Source: VFBF01 sp964530695
Lineage (GTDB): Bacteria; Pseudomonadota; Alphaproteobacteria; Caulobacterales; Aquidulcibacteraceae
NCBI GenBank assembly: GCA_964530695.1
Contig: CAZGYQ010000003.1
Span: 1-64,000, forward strand
DNA length: 64,000 nucleotides
Reading direction: 5' to 3'
The notes beneath the pieces were generated by a model. It ran no database searches. It was given only the letters and a program-made list of their open reading frames with translations, and was not told the DNA's origin. The stretch's first letter is position 1. The number at the start of each line of letters is the position of its first letter. Position numbers and translations under genes: made by a program. Positions 16,958 through 26,356 of this stretch are shown here, piece by piece.

Positions 16958-18022
16958 GTGAAATCCAATCAGGTCATCATCGCGACGCGCGTCCTCCTCT
17001 GCACGGCGGCGGTTCTCGGGCTCGTCGCATGTGGCGATTCAGGAACGCAAAAGCGCGGGGGCGAGGGCAGCGGGATATTCACCGTCGTCGTCGATGGCTC
17101 CTCGACCGTCTTTCCGGTCTCCGAGGCCGCGGGAGAGGCATTCCAGAAGGCCCAGAACGGACGTATTCGCGTCACGGTGGCCGAGTCGGGGACTGGCGGC
17201 GGGTTCCGCAAGTTCTGCCGCGGCGAGACGCACATTCAAGGCGCTTCGCGGCCGATCATCGCGGCAGAGCTTGCCGCCTGCGCGGCCGCGGGCGTGCAGT
17301 TCCTCGAACTACCGATCGCGTTTGACGCCCTCACCGTCGTCGTCAACCCGGCGAACCCGCTTCAATCGATCACGTCGGCCGAACTGAAGGAGGCCTGGAG
17401 ACCTGAGTCGGAAGGCAAGGTCACCAACTGGCGCCAGATCAGCCCCGCTTTTCCCGACACGCCGCTGACGCTTTACGGAGCGGGCACCGCGTCCGGGACG
17501 TTCGACTACTTCACGGAAGCGGTCGTCGGGAAAGCAAAGTCCTCCCGCGCCGATTACACGCCGACTGAAGACGACAACGTGACCGTGCAGGGCGTCGCCG
17601 GCGACAAGGGTGCGATGGGCTATTTCGGCATGGCCTATCTTCACGGCAATGTCGGACGGGTGAAGGCGCTCGCGATCAGTCACAATGGCGGCCCCCCCGT
17701 AACGCCGTCGCCCGAGCACGTGGCCGACGGCTCGTACCAGCCGCTGTCGCGGCCCATTTTCATTTATGTGAATGCGGCGGCGCTGGAGCGGGCTCCGGTG
17801 CGCATGTTCGTGGACTACTTCACCAACGGCGCCGGCGGCTTTGCGCAGCGGGTCGGCTATGTGGCGCTCCCAGGCGACGCCTACGCCGCCATCTCCAAGC
17901 GCGTCGCCGATCGCGCGGTCGGCACCGCCTTTGGCGGCGAGCAGGCGGTCGGCGTCAAGATCACCGAAATCCTCGCGCGGCCGCTCGTTTCGACGGCCCC
18001 TTCAACGACCACTGCCGAATAA
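16958..18022 (+). CDS. pstS: Phosphate ABC transporter substrate-binding lipoprotein PstS
   Basis: PstS binds inorganic phosphate in the periplasm and delivers it to PstCA. The 354-residue protein has a lipoprotein signal with lipobox LVAC. Phosphate-binding segments follow: VVDGSSTVFPVSEAAGEAF near the mature start, AESGTGGGFRKFCRGE and GAGTASGTFDYFTEA. The chosen start is GTG 16958, with GGGAGA nine bases upstream; ATG 16940 in the same frame is an alternative. It heads pstS-pstC-pstA behind a candidate Pho box. The eukaryotic-type DING sequence is absent, so this is the ordinary PstS/SphX type. Confidence 0.93.
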   Translation: MKSNQVIIATRVLLCTAAVLGLVACGDSGTQKRGGEGSGIFTVVVDGSSTVFPVSEAAGEAFQKAQNGRIRVTVAESGTGGGFRKFCRGETHIQGASRPIIAAELAACAAAGVQFLELPIAFDALTVVVNPANPLQSITSAELKEAWRPESEGKVTNWRQISPAFPDTPLTLYGAGTASGTFDYFTEAVVGKAKSSRADYTPTEDDNVTVQGVAGDKGAMGYFGMAYLHGNVGRVKALAISHNGGPPVTPSPEHVADGSYQPLSRPIFIYVNAAALERAPVRMFVDYFTNGAGGFAQRVGYVALPGDAYAAISKRVADRAVGTAFGGEQAVGVKITEILARPLVSTAPSTTTAE

Positions 18023-18064
18023 CGCGCGACGAGAGGCTGTTTGAGAACCGCCGAAGGAGCACCC

Positions 18065-18979
18065 GTGACGACGAGGCTTGACCTGGACTTCACACGCAAG
18101 CGGTTCCGTCCGCTGGAACGCGTGATCGAAGGGATACTGTTCCTCTCTGCCGCGATGGCCGTGTTGATCACGATCGCCATATTCTACACGCTGCTGAAGG
18201 AATCGGCCGGCTTTTTCTCGGACGTGTCCATCGTGAGCTTTCTGACCGACACGGTCTGGTCGCCGCTGTTCGAAAATCCGCGCCATGGCATCGCGCCGCT
18301 GCTCGCGGGCACATTCCTGACGACCGGCGTGGCGCTGGCGCTCGCCATTCCCGTCGGACTGCTGATGGCGATTTATCTCTCCGAATTCGCCAGCCCGAAG
18401 GCGCGGGAGACGATCAAACCCGTTCTCGAACTCCTGGCCGCGGTGCCCACGGTCATCTATGGCTATTTCGCGCTGACGGTGGTGACGCCTTTCCTGCGCG
18501 CCTCGTTGTTCCCGGATCTCCCGACATTCAACCTGCTCTCGGCCGGCCTCGTCATCGGCTTTCTCATCGTGCCCTACATCGCGTCGCTGTCTGAAGATGC
18601 GATGCGCGCAGTGCCGAACGCCCTGCGGGAAGGATCCCTCGCCATGGGCGCGACACGGCTTGAGACAGCCGTCGGCGTGGTCTTGCCGGCGGCGGCGTCA
18701 GGCGTCGCAAGCGCGCTCATCCTGGCGATGTCGCGCGCCGTGGGAGAGACAATGATCGTCGCGATCGCGGGCGGCCAGCAACCGAACTTCACCATCGATC
18801 CCACCGAATCGGCGGCCACGGTGACGGCCTACATCGCACAGGTCGCCATCGGAGACGTCGCGGTGGGCACCGTTGAGTTCCACTCGATATTCGCCGCGGG
18901 ATTCTCGCTGCTGGTCATCACGCTCATCATCAACCTCATCGCCTTTTGGCTGCAACGTCGCTATCGGGAGGTCTACTGA
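18065..18979 (+). CDS. pstC: Phosphate ABC transporter permease PstC
   Basis: PstC is one of two permeases of the high-affinity phosphate importer. The 304-residue protein has about six membrane spans and the cytoplasmic EAA loop that contacts the ATPase (MRAVPNALREGSLAMGATRL). GTG 18065 is chosen because AAGGAG ends five bases before it; the upstream TTG in the same frame has no such site. A 42-nt gap separates it from pstS, and pstA starts one base after the stop. Confidence 0.93.
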   Translation: MTTRLDLDFTRKRFRPLERVIEGILFLSAAMAVLITIAIFYTLLKESAGFFSDVSIVSFLTDTVWSPLFENPRHGIAPLLAGTFLTTGVALALAIPVGLLMAIYLSEFASPKARETIKPVLELLAAVPTVIYGYFALTVVTPFLRASLFPDLPTFNLLSAGLVIGFLIVPYIASLSEDAMRAVPNALREGSLAMGATRLETAVGVVLPAAASGVASALILAMSRAVGETMIVAIAGGQQPNFTIDPTESAATVTAYIAQVAIGDVAVGTVEFHSIFAAGFSLLVITLIINLIAFWLQRRYREVY

Positions 18980-18980
18980 G

Positions 18981-20006
18981 ATGGCCGTTGAAGGCATCAA
19001 GCTCGAGACATTCGCGACGCCGACGCAGCTCGGGCGCCGCAAGCTCCTGGACAAGATTTTCATCGTCTGCGGCCTGCTCGCCACCGTCCTCGGCGTGCTC
19101 CTGCTGACGATGATCCTCGTCGGCCTCTACAACGACGGCGCACCGCGCCTGAACGGGGCGTTCTTCACTCAGTTTCCGTCTTCATCGCCCGCGCAATCCG
19201 GTATCCTTTCCGCGTGGGTGGGCTCTCTTCTCGTGATCCTGACGACGGCCGCGGTCGCCATCCCGGTCGGCGTCCTGGCCGGTCTCTACCTTGAGGAATA
19301 TGCGCCCAAGAGCGTGATCACCGACATCATCGAGATTACCGTCAACAATCTCGCCAGCGTCCCGTCCGTGATTTACGGCCTCCTGGCGCTCAGCTTTCTC
19401 GTCTACGGCCTCGGGCAGGCGAATCCGATCTTCGGCCAGACGATTCTCACGGCGGGCCTCACGCTCGCGCTGCTGATCCTTCCGGTCGTGATCGTGGCGG
19501 CCCGCGAGGCGGTCCGCAGCGTGCCGAAGGGAATCCGGGAGGCGGCGATGGCCATCGGCGCCACGAAATGGCAGGCGACGTCCCACCACGTGCTGCCGTA
19601 CGCCGCGCCCGGCATCATCACCGGCGTGATCATCGCGCTGTCGCGCGCGATCGGCGAGACCGCGCCGCTCATTCTCGTGGGCGCGCTGACATTTGTGGCC
19701 TTCCTGCCGTTCATCTCGCCGAACGAGGTCGGGCAGACCTACTTCGACGGCGCGGGCAATGAAGTCGCCATCACGCAGCAGGACATGTTCATGAGCTGGT
19801 TGCCGCTCACGGCTGACGGGCACGGCTGGCTGTCCCAGTCGTTCACCGTTCTGCCGATCCAGATGTTCAACTGGACGAGCCGTCCGGAAGAGGCGTTCCT
19901 GCAGAACGCCGCGGCGGCGGGGGTGGTGCTTCTCGTTGCGACGCTGTTGATGAACGGGCTCGCGATCTGGCTGCGCTATCGTCTCCGCAAGTCCATCCGC
20001 TGGTAG
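18981..20006 (+). CDS. pstA: Phosphate ABC transporter permease PstA
   Basis: PstA pairs with PstC to form the membrane channel. The 341-residue protein begins with a cytoplasmic stretch and then has six membrane spans. The EAA loop REAVRSVPKGIREAAMAIGA is followed by GIITGVIIALSRAIGETAPL, the usual PstA pattern. The extended loop between the last spans (about 245-295) contains QQDMFMSWLPLTADG. The ribosome site is GGGAGG inside the end of pstC. The normal next genes, pstB (ATPase) and phoU, are missing: the following gene lies on the other strand. Confidence 0.93.
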   Translation: MAVEGIKLETFATPTQLGRRKLLDKIFIVCGLLATVLGVLLLTMILVGLYNDGAPRLNGAFFTQFPSSSPAQSGILSAWVGSLLVILTTAAVAIPVGVLAGLYLEEYAPKSVITDIIEITVNNLASVPSVIYGLLALSFLVYGLGQANPIFGQTILTAGLTLALLILPVVIVAAREAVRSVPKGIREAAMAIGATKWQATSHHVLPYAAPGIITGVIIALSRAIGETAPLILVGALTFVAFLPFISPNEVGQTYFDGAGNEVAITQQDMFMSWLPLTADGHGWLSQSFTVLPIQMFNWTSRPEEAFLQNAAAAGVVLLVATLLMNGLAIWLRYRLRKSIRW

Positions 20007-20034
20007 GACTGACCGGAGGGCGGTCGGGTTGGCG

Positions 20035-20054
20035 GGACGCGCCTGAGCGCGTCC
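20035..20054. terminator. Hairpin between convergent pstA and glycosyltransferase genes
   Basis: GGACGCGC (20035-20042) and GCGCGTCC (20047-20054) form a perfect 8-bp stem around CTGA. The following bases TGTCTCCATCTATT are only moderately T-rich, so it is a possible terminator, perhaps in both directions, for two genes that end within 60 nt of each other. Confidence 0.45.
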
Positions 20055-20063
20055 TGTCTCCAT

Positions 20064-21227
20064 CTATTGAGCGGGGCCGGGCCCGGGTTTCGGCTTGCGC
20101 CGCCGCAACGCGCGCAGGCGACGCCAGAAGCGCTTCTTTTCGGGCTTCGGCAGCGGCTGGAGATTGCGCAGGAAGTCCTCCGCGCAGGCGCGCCATGAGA
20201 ACTTCTCGGCGTATTTGCGCGTCGTCTCGCGGTCCATCTTCAGCGCTTCGAGACACGCCGCCTTCAGGTCGTCCGATACCGCGCCGGCGCCCGAACCCGG
20301 GATGATGTCCTTCGGTCCCGGCGCCATGAACCCCGCGACAGGCGTGCCCGCGGCCATGGCTTCCAGGATCACGAGGCCGAACGTGTCGGTGAAGCTCGGG
20401 AACACGAAGACGTCGGCGTCCGCATAGTGCTGCGCCAGCTCGTCGCCGAACTTCGGTCCGGTGAACTTCGCCTCGGGATATTTCTCCTTGAGTTCGTCAA
20501 GGAGCGGGCCCCCGCCGACCACGACCTTCGAGCCCGGCAGGTCCAGCTTCAGGAACGCCTCGATGTTCTTCTCCACCGCCACGCGCCCCACATAGGCCCA
20601 GACCGGCTTGGGAAGGTCCTTGTAGACGCCGCCGTCGAGGCCGCGCTTCGAGGGGTGGAACATGTCCGTGTCGACGCCGCGGCTCCATGCCGTGAGATTT
20701 TTCATGCCGCGGCGTTCGAGCCGCTCCATCATCGATGGCGTGGCCACCATCACGCGGCCGCTCTTGTTGTGGAAGGCCCGCATGAAGGCGTAGCCGGCCC
20801 ACGTCGGGATCCACCAGAAGCGCGCGTGGACGTACTCCGGGAACTGCGTGTGGTAGCTCGTGGTGAAAGGGAACTTGTATTCAAGGCAGATCGAACGCGC
20901 GTCCCAGCCCAGCGTGCCTTCTGTGGCGATGTGCACGGCGTCCGGCGCGAAGGCGTTGAAGCGCTCCTCCACGTCATCGCGCGCGAACAGCGCCAGCTTG
21001 ATTTCCTCGTAGGTGACCAGCGGCATCGTCTTGTAGCCGTCCGCCGGCGACACGATCTCCACCTCCACGCCCATCGCCCGCAACTCCGCGATCACCCGCG
21101 ACAGCGTGCGCACGACGCCATTGACCTGCGGCTCCCACGCGTCGGTGACGACCATGAGGCGGGTGGGATCCTGGTCCGGCGGGGCCGGAACCGCTCCGGC
21201 GGGCTTGGGTGTGGGGCGCGACGACAT
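20064..21227 (-). CDS. Glycosyltransferase family 4 (GT-B fold, alpha-mannosyltransferase-like)
   Basis: The 387-residue enzyme belongs to the GT-B retaining glycosyltransferases. It begins with LMVVTDAWEPQVNGVVRTLS, the acceptor-side Gly-rich motif, and has the nucleotide-sugar donor site FVFPSFTDTFGLVILEAMAA with the conserved E-x7-E pair. This pattern is close to the MgtA/SQD2-like group, which builds glycolipids or mannosylated lipids, so a membrane-lipid role is likely but the substrate is unknown. ATG 21227 is chosen; the longer frame adds 23 residues without homology character. The end is basic (RRLRALRRRKPKPG), which may help membrane association. Confidence 0.88.
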   Translation of the reverse strand: MSSRPTPKPAGAVPAPPDQDPTRLMVVTDAWEPQVNGVVRTLSRVIAELRAMGVEVEIVSPADGYKTMPLVTYEEIKLALFARDDVEERFNAFAPDAVHIATEGTLGWDARSICLEYKFPFTTSYHTQFPEYVHARFWWIPTWAGYAFMRAFHNKSGRVMVATPSMMERLERRGMKNLTAWSRGVDTDMFHPSKRGLDGGVYKDLPKPVWAYVGRVAVEKNIEAFLKLDLPGSKVVVGGGPLLDELKEKYPEAKFTGPKFGDELAQHYADADVFVFPSFTDTFGLVILEAMAAGTPVAGFMAPGPKDIIPGSGAGAVSDDLKAACLEALKMDRETTRKYAEKFSWRACAEDFLRNLQPLPKPEKKRFWRRLRALRRRKPKPGPGPAQ

Positions 21228-21394
21228 TGACGGCGCGGTATAGGGGGCGAAACCCGCGAAGTCACCCCGACCGCCCCGACATCTTCGGGGCGACACGCAG
21301 GCGCGGGGTCGCCGTCGGCCGTCGATACATGCGCAACCTCGCCTTAGCGGCGCCGGCGCGCTATCTAGGGACAGGTGGACAAAGGAGTGGGGGA

Positions 21395-22714
21395 ATGAAG
21401 GTCACGCGTTTTGCATTGGCGGCGGCGCTGACGCTGTGCGCCACGACGGCCTGGGCGCAACCGCGGAGGCCGGTTTCTCGCGCCGCGACGCCGGACATGA
21501 GCGTGATGCTGCGCGACGCGCAGAACTACACCGTCAAGGTGCGCGCGACCGTGACCTGGCCTCTTGCCGGAGACCGGTTCGGCACTGGGCAGGGCACTGG
21601 ATTTTTCATCGACAAGCGCAGGGGCTGGATTCTGACCAATGCCCATGTCGCGCAGAGTTCTCCCGCCACGGTTGAAATCGCATTCGGAGACACCGAAACG
21701 ATATGGGCGCCGGTTGAGCGGATCTACGTCGACAATCACCTGGACATCGCCGTGCTGAGACTGTCGCCGGACAAGGCGCCCGCAACCACGACGGAGGCGC
21801 CGCTCGGTTGTGATCTGAAGGTCGATCAGGGTGCGGCGGTCGTCGCCTATGGCCACCCGAGAGATCTCGCCTTCACGGCGACGCGCGGCATCGTCTCAAG
21901 CGTCCGTACGCTGGGAAACCAGGAATATGTGCAGATGGACGCCAGCCTGAATCCCGGAAACTCCGGAGGGGCGCTCTTGTCGGTCGACGCTGGCGAAGTC
22001 ATCGGCGTGAGCACGGGGAGCGTGCCCGGCGCGGGCCTCGGGCTCGCCGTTCCGATCCGTCATGTCTGCCCGATCATCGCGGCGCTCAGGAACGAGGCTG
22101 ACCCCACGGTGCCGACGCTGCCAGTCTACTGGCTCCGCAACGGCAACAGCGAGACGCTGACAGTGGCGAGAAGTTTCCCGAACGCCCCAGCCAACTTCAC
22201 GCTGAAGGGCGGCGATGTGGTGCTGGGCGTCGCCGGCGGTCCCAGGCTGGCAGGTCTTGCGGATCTTCCGACCGCGCTGCGCGGCCGCAGGGACTCAGTG
22301 CGGCTCGTGGTGCGGCGCGACGGAGCGGAGACAGAAGTCGACGTTCCGATCACGCCATCGAGACCGCCGCTTTCGAGGGAAGCGATCACGCTCTCCGGCA
22401 TGCTCATCGCCGAACGGGATGTTCTGGACGCCGAGTCGAGCGACATGCCCATGCTGCAGGTCGAACATGTGAAGACCGGCGAGGGCGCGGAGCGGGCGGG
22501 CTTTCGCCTCGGAGACATGCTGGAGGACGTAGAGGGGCGGCGTTTCGACTCAGTGCGTGCGTTGCACGCCTGGCTGGCTGGCCGGCCGGCTGACGAGAAC
22601 CTCAAGCTGCTCGTGCGCCGGCGCGCGCCCTTTTCCACGCGACGCACCAGTGCGGACTATCTGCGCCTTGAAGTCGCGCTGAAGGAGCCGACATTACTGC
22701 AGGCGCGCCGCTGA
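21395..22714 (+). CDS. Exported trypsin-like serine protease with PDZ domains (DegP/HtrA-like)
   Basis: The 439-residue protein has a signal peptide (FALAAALTLCATTAWA) and a trypsin-like domain with the full triad: His84 in TNAHVAQ, Asp117 in NHLDIAVL and Ser190 in NPGNSGGAL. Two PDZ-like regions follow, near 270-330 and 350-430 (ERAGFRLGDMLEDVEGRRFD). It probably degrades or refolds damaged envelope proteins. The start has AAAGGAG eight bases upstream. It stands alone between a divergent glycosyltransferase and putA. It is shorter and more diverged than classic DegP, so the exact subgroup is open. Confidence 0.9.
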   Translation: MKVTRFALAAALTLCATTAWAQPRRPVSRAATPDMSVMLRDAQNYTVKVRATVTWPLAGDRFGTGQGTGFFIDKRRGWILTNAHVAQSSPATVEIAFGDTETIWAPVERIYVDNHLDIAVLRLSPDKAPATTTEAPLGCDLKVDQGAAVVAYGHPRDLAFTATRGIVSSVRTLGNQEYVQMDASLNPGNSGGALLSVDAGEVIGVSTGSVPGAGLGLAVPIRHVCPIIAALRNEADPTVPTLPVYWLRNGNSETLTVARSFPNAPANFTLKGGDVVLGVAGGPRLAGLADLPTALRGRRDSVRLVVRRDGAETEVDVPITPSRPPLSREAITLSGMLIAERDVLDAESSDMPMLQVEHVKTGEGAERAGFRLGDMLEDVEGRRFDSVRALHAWLAGRPADENLKLLVRRRAPFSTRRTSADYLRLEVALKEPTLLQARR

Positions 22715-22780
22715 GGGGCCAGTGACGCCGCCGGCGATCTGAGGCAAGGGTCGCTATTGCCCAACCTCCGGACGGCGCCG

Positions 22781-25700
22781 ATGTCGCAACTCCTCCTTGA
22801 CTGGAACGCCCTCGATGCGGGCCGCTATGCACCCGAAGACGCCGCGATCGCGGGCCTGCTCGGCGCGTGCCCGCTCGATGCGCCGGCCCGTGCGGGCGTG
22901 GAGGCGGAGGCGCGCGCGGTGGTGCGCAAGGCCCGGGGCTTGAAGCGCCGCAAGGGCGTGATGGAAAGTTTCCTTGAGGAGTTCGGCCTGTCCAACTCCG
23001 AGGGGCTGGCGCTCATGTGCCTCGCCGAGGCGCTGCTGCGGGTGCCCGACGACGACACCGCGGACCGGCTCATCGCCGAGAAGATCAAGTCGGGACGGTG
23101 GTCGGAACATCTCGGGCAGTCTGATTCGTGGCTCGTGAACGCCGGCACCTGGGGGTTGATGCTCACTGGCCGGGTGGTGTCGCTGTCCGATGACCTGCGC
23201 GGCGATTTCTCCGGCTTCATGAAGCGCTTCGTCAGCCGCGCGGGCGAGCCCGTCGTACGCGCCGGCGCCATGCAGGCCATGCGCATCCTCGGCGAGCAGT
23301 TCGTGCTCGGCCGCGACATCGAGGGCGCCATCAGGCGCGGGCGCGGCTTCGTGCGTACGGGCGAGGCCTCGTTTTTCTCTTTCGACATGCTTGGCGAGGG
23401 CGCGCGCACGGCTTCGGACGCCGCGCGCTATCTGGAAAGCTATGCCAATTCCATCCGTGCGGTCGGCGCTGACGGGGCGGGCGTTCCTGAAGCGCGCTCG
23501 GGCGTGTCAGTGAAGCTTTCGGCGCTGCATCCGCGTTACGACGCGCGCCACGAGGACCGCGTGTTCGGCGAACTCTACGGCGTGGTCCTGGATCTCTGCC
23601 GGGCCGCGAAAGACGCCGACATCAATCTCTGCCTCGACGCGGAGGAAACCGAACGGCTCGTCATTTCGCTGAAGATGCTCGACAGGCTCGCGGGCGAACC
23701 GTCGCTCACGGGCTGGACAGGGCTCGGGCTCGCGGTGCAGGCCTACCAGAAGCGCGCGCGCGCGGCGATCGCAATGATCGGCGACATGGCGCGCCGGCGG
23801 AAGATGCGGATCATGGCGCGGCTCGTGAAGGGCGCCTATTGGGACGGCGAGATCAAGCGCGCGCAGGTGAACGGCCGCGCGGACTATCCCGTGTTCACCA
23901 CCAAGCACGCGACCGACCTCTCCTATCTCGTCTGCGCCGACGACCTCCTCAGCCACGGCGGCCACATCTATCCGCAGTTCGCCACCCACAATGCGCATAC
24001 GGCGGTGGCGGTGAAGCGGCTCGCGGAGGCGCGCGGCGTTTCCGCCTATGAATTCCAGCGCCTGCACGGCATGGGCGAAGCGCTCTACACGGCGGCGGAT
24101 TTTGCGGCGCCCGTGCGCGTCTACGCGCCGGTGGGCGGGCACGAGGAATTGCTGCCCTATCTCGTGCGCCGGCTGCTGGAGAACGGCGCCAACACCTCTT
24201 TCGTGCATTCCTTCCTCGACGATGACGTGTCGCCCGATCTCGTCGCGGCCGATCCCGTCGCGCGCGTGGAAGCGTCGCCGCGCCGCCATCCGCGCCTGCC
24301 GTCGCCGGGCGGCCTGTTCGGCCCGAGCCGTCGCAACTCGACCGGGCGCGATCTCTCCATCGCCGCGGATCGCGATGCGTTGCACGCGGCGGTCGCCGCC
24401 GTCGATGCGATGAAGTTGAATGCCGCGCCGATCATCGGCGGCGCATCGCTCACTGTCACGGCGCCGACGCCGCGCACGGCGCCCGCCGATGCGAAACGCA
24501 CAATCGGCGGGGCCGTCGACGCAACCGTCGCGCAGGTGGACGACGCGATCACGCAAGCGCACGCGGCGCAGGGCGCATGGAACGGGCGCGGCGGCGCCGG
24601 CCGTGCGCAAGTGCTGCGCGCCATGGCCGATGCGCTCGAGGCGAAGGCCGATCATTTCATCGCGCTGATCGCCCGCGAGGCGGGCCGCACCTTCCAGGAC
24701 GGCATCGACGAAGTGCGCGAGGCGGTCGATTTCTGTCGCTACTACGCCGCCGAAGCCGAACGCCTGTTCGGCGCGCCGCAACGTCTGCCGGGACCGGCGG
24801 GGGAGACAAATGTGCTCGAACTTTCGGGCCGCGGCGTCTTCGCCTGCATCAGCCCGTGGAATTTCCCGCTCGCCATCTTCGCCGGCCAGATCGCAGCGGC
24901 GCTCGCGGCGGGCAACACCGTCCTCGCCAAGCCCGCCGAACAGACCCCGCTCATCGCCGCCGAAGCGGTGAAGCTCTTTCACAAAGCGGGGCTGCCGGGG
25001 GATGTGCTCCATCTCCTGCCGGGGCCGGGCGAAACCGTCGGCGCGGCGCTGGTCGAGGACGAGCGCGTCGGGGGCGTCGTGTTCACTGGCTCCACCGATA
25101 CGGCCAAGCGCATCAACCGCGCGCTCGCCGCGCGCAAGGGCGCGATCCCTGTGCTCATCGCCGAAACCGGCGGGCTCAACGGCATGTTCGTCGACACCAC
25201 CGCGCTCGCGGAGCAGGTGGTGGACGACGCAATCCTCTCGGCGTTCGGCTCGGCGGGTCAGCGCTGCTCGGCGCTGCGTCTGCTGTTCCTGCCGCACGAC
25301 ACCGCCGATCTCGTCATCGAGAAGCTCGTCGGCGCCATGCACGAATTGCGCATCGGCGATCCGGCGGACGCGCGCACGGATGTCGGCCCGGTGATCGACG
25401 CGGAGTCGCGCGCGATGCTCGACGCGCACATGGCGGCGATGGCGACCTCCGCCAAGGTGCTGGCGCAGCGCAAGGTCGAGGGCCTCGACGGCACGTATTT
25501 CGGGCCGGCCATCGTCGAGTTGCCCTCGCTGGACGGCATCGATCGCGAGGTGTTTGGGCCGGTTCTGCATGTCATTCGCTACGCGCCATCGGAGATTGCG
25601 AAGGTCGGCGCCGAGCTTGCGCGCAAGGGCTACGGCCTGACGCTCGGCGTGCATTCGCGACTCGACAGCTTCGCCGAGGCCGTGCAGGCGGCGGTCCCCG

Positions 25701-25891
25701 CCGGCAATGTCTATGTGAACCGTTCGATCATCGGCGCGGTGGTTGGCGTGCAACCGTTTGGCGGCGTGGGTCTTTCCGGTACGGGTCCGAAAGCGGGCGG
25801 ACCGCACTACCTGCCGCGCATGGCGTGCGAACGCACAGTCACCGTCAACATCACCGCACAGGGCGGCGACCCGTCGCTGTTGAATCTATAG
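22781..25891 (+). CDS. putA: Bifunctional proline dehydrogenase / glutamate-semialdehyde dehydrogenase PutA
   Basis: PutA oxidises proline to glutamate in two steps, with FAD in the first domain and NAD in the second. The ~1036-residue protein has the PRODH barrel (about 85-500; motifs RLVKGAYWDGEIKRAQ, PVFTTKHATDLSYL, QFATHNAHT, EFQRLHGMGE). The aldehyde dehydrogenase domain follows (about 520-1010), with catalytic Glu795 in IAETGG and Cys829 in GQRCSAL. There is no N-terminal ribbon-helix-helix domain, so it is the enzyme-only form and not a self-repressor. The start is ATG 22781 or TTG 22757. No Lrp-type putR is next to it. Confidence 0.95.
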   Translation: MSQLLLDWNALDAGRYAPEDAAIAGLLGACPLDAPARAGVEAEARAVVRKARGLKRRKGVMESFLEEFGLSNSEGLALMCLAEALLRVPDDDTADRLIAEKIKSGRWSEHLGQSDSWLVNAGTWGLMLTGRVVSLSDDLRGDFSGFMKRFVSRAGEPVVRAGAMQAMRILGEQFVLGRDIEGAIRRGRGFVRTGEASFFSFDMLGEGARTASDAARYLESYANSIRAVGADGAGVPEARSGVSVKLSALHPRYDARHEDRVFGELYGVVLDLCRAAKDADINLCLDAEETERLVISLKMLDRLAGEPSLTGWTGLGLAVQAYQKRARAAIAMIGDMARRRKMRIMARLVKGAYWDGEIKRAQVNGRADYPVFTTKHATDLSYLVCADDLLSHGGHIYPQFATHNAHTAVAVKRLAEARGVSAYEFQRLHGMGEALYTAADFAAPVRVYAPVGGHEELLPYLVRRLLENGANTSFVHSFLDDDVSPDLVAADPVARVEASPRRHPRLPSPGGLFGPSRRNSTGRDLSIAADRDALHAAVAAVDAMKLNAAPIIGGASLTVTAPTPRTAPADAKRTIGGAVDATVAQVDDAITQAHAAQGAWNGRGGAGRAQVLRAMADALEAKADHFIALIAREAGRTFQDGIDEVREAVDFCRYYAAEAERLFGAPQRLPGPAGETNVLELSGRGVFACISPWNFPLAIFAGQIAAALAAGNTVLAKPAEQTPLIAAEAVKLFHKAGLPGDVLHLLPGPGETVGAALVEDERVGGVVFTGSTDTAKRINRALAARKGAIPVLIAETGGLNGMFVDTTALAEQVVDDAILSAFGSAGQRCSALRLLFLPHDTADLVIEKLVGAMHELRIGDPADARTDVGPVIDAESRAMLDAHMAAMATSAKVLAQRKVEGLDGTYFGPAIVELPSLDGIDREVFGPVLHVIRYAPSEIAKVGAELARKGYGLTLGVHSRLDSFAEAVQAAVPAGNVYVNRSIIGAVVGVQPFGGVGLSGTGPKAGGPHYLPRMACERTVTVNITAQGGDPSLLNL

Positions 25892-25900
25892 AGGGCCTCC

Positions 25901-26356
25901 GTGAACGACATGAACAATGTCACGCCGCTGCGCAGACCGAAACCGAAAAAGCCCGCCTTCGACGCGCGCGATCCGAAATCGCAGGTGCAGCTGGTCTACG
26001 GCCTCACGATCGCGTCGTTCGCGATCATGTGGCTCGGCAACCAGTTCGTGGACTGGATCGGCATGGGTCTTGGCGTCGCCGCGCTCGTGATCTCCGCATC
26101 CAAGCGCGACGAGGGCGTGTTCTGGGCGCGTTCGCATTTCGAGTTCGCGTTGCGTACGATCATCATCGCCGGCGTGGGCTGGACCCTGCTGTCGCTGTTT
26201 GGCCTCATCATCGGCCTCATTCCGTTTGTGGGGCCGCTCGCGATATTCGTGGCGAAGGCCGGCGTGCTCGGATGGGTGGCGCTCCGCTCGGGCTTCGGCT
26301 TCATGAAGGCGTCCGACACCAAGGCGCTCCCGAATCCGGTGAGCTGGCTATTCTAG
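25901..26356 (+). CDS. Small membrane protein, DUF4870-like
   Basis: The 151-residue protein has a basic N-terminus (RRPKPKKPAFDARDPKSQ) and about three hydrophobic segments: ~30-50, ~85-110 with WTLLSLFGLIIGLIPFVGPL, and ~112-130. The pattern and size are those of the DUF4870/Tic20-like membrane family, whose function is unknown. It begins with GTG 25901 or ATG 25910, ten bases or so after the stop of putA, and may be cotranscribed with it. Its stop lies beside a repetitive palindromic element. Confidence 0.75.
   Translation: MNDMNNVTPLRRPKPKKPAFDARDPKSQVQLVYGLTIASFAIMWLGNQFVDWIGMGLGVAALVISASKRDEGVFWARSHFEFALRTIIIAGVGWTLLSLFGLIIGLIPFVGPLAIFVAKAGVLGWVALRSGFGFMKASDTKALPNPVSWLF

Noticed and set aside
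23507..25807. Very long antisense open frame (766 codons) across putA
   Set aside because: Translation is Arg- and His-rich without motifs. Codon-position GC bias of putA keeps the opposite frame open.
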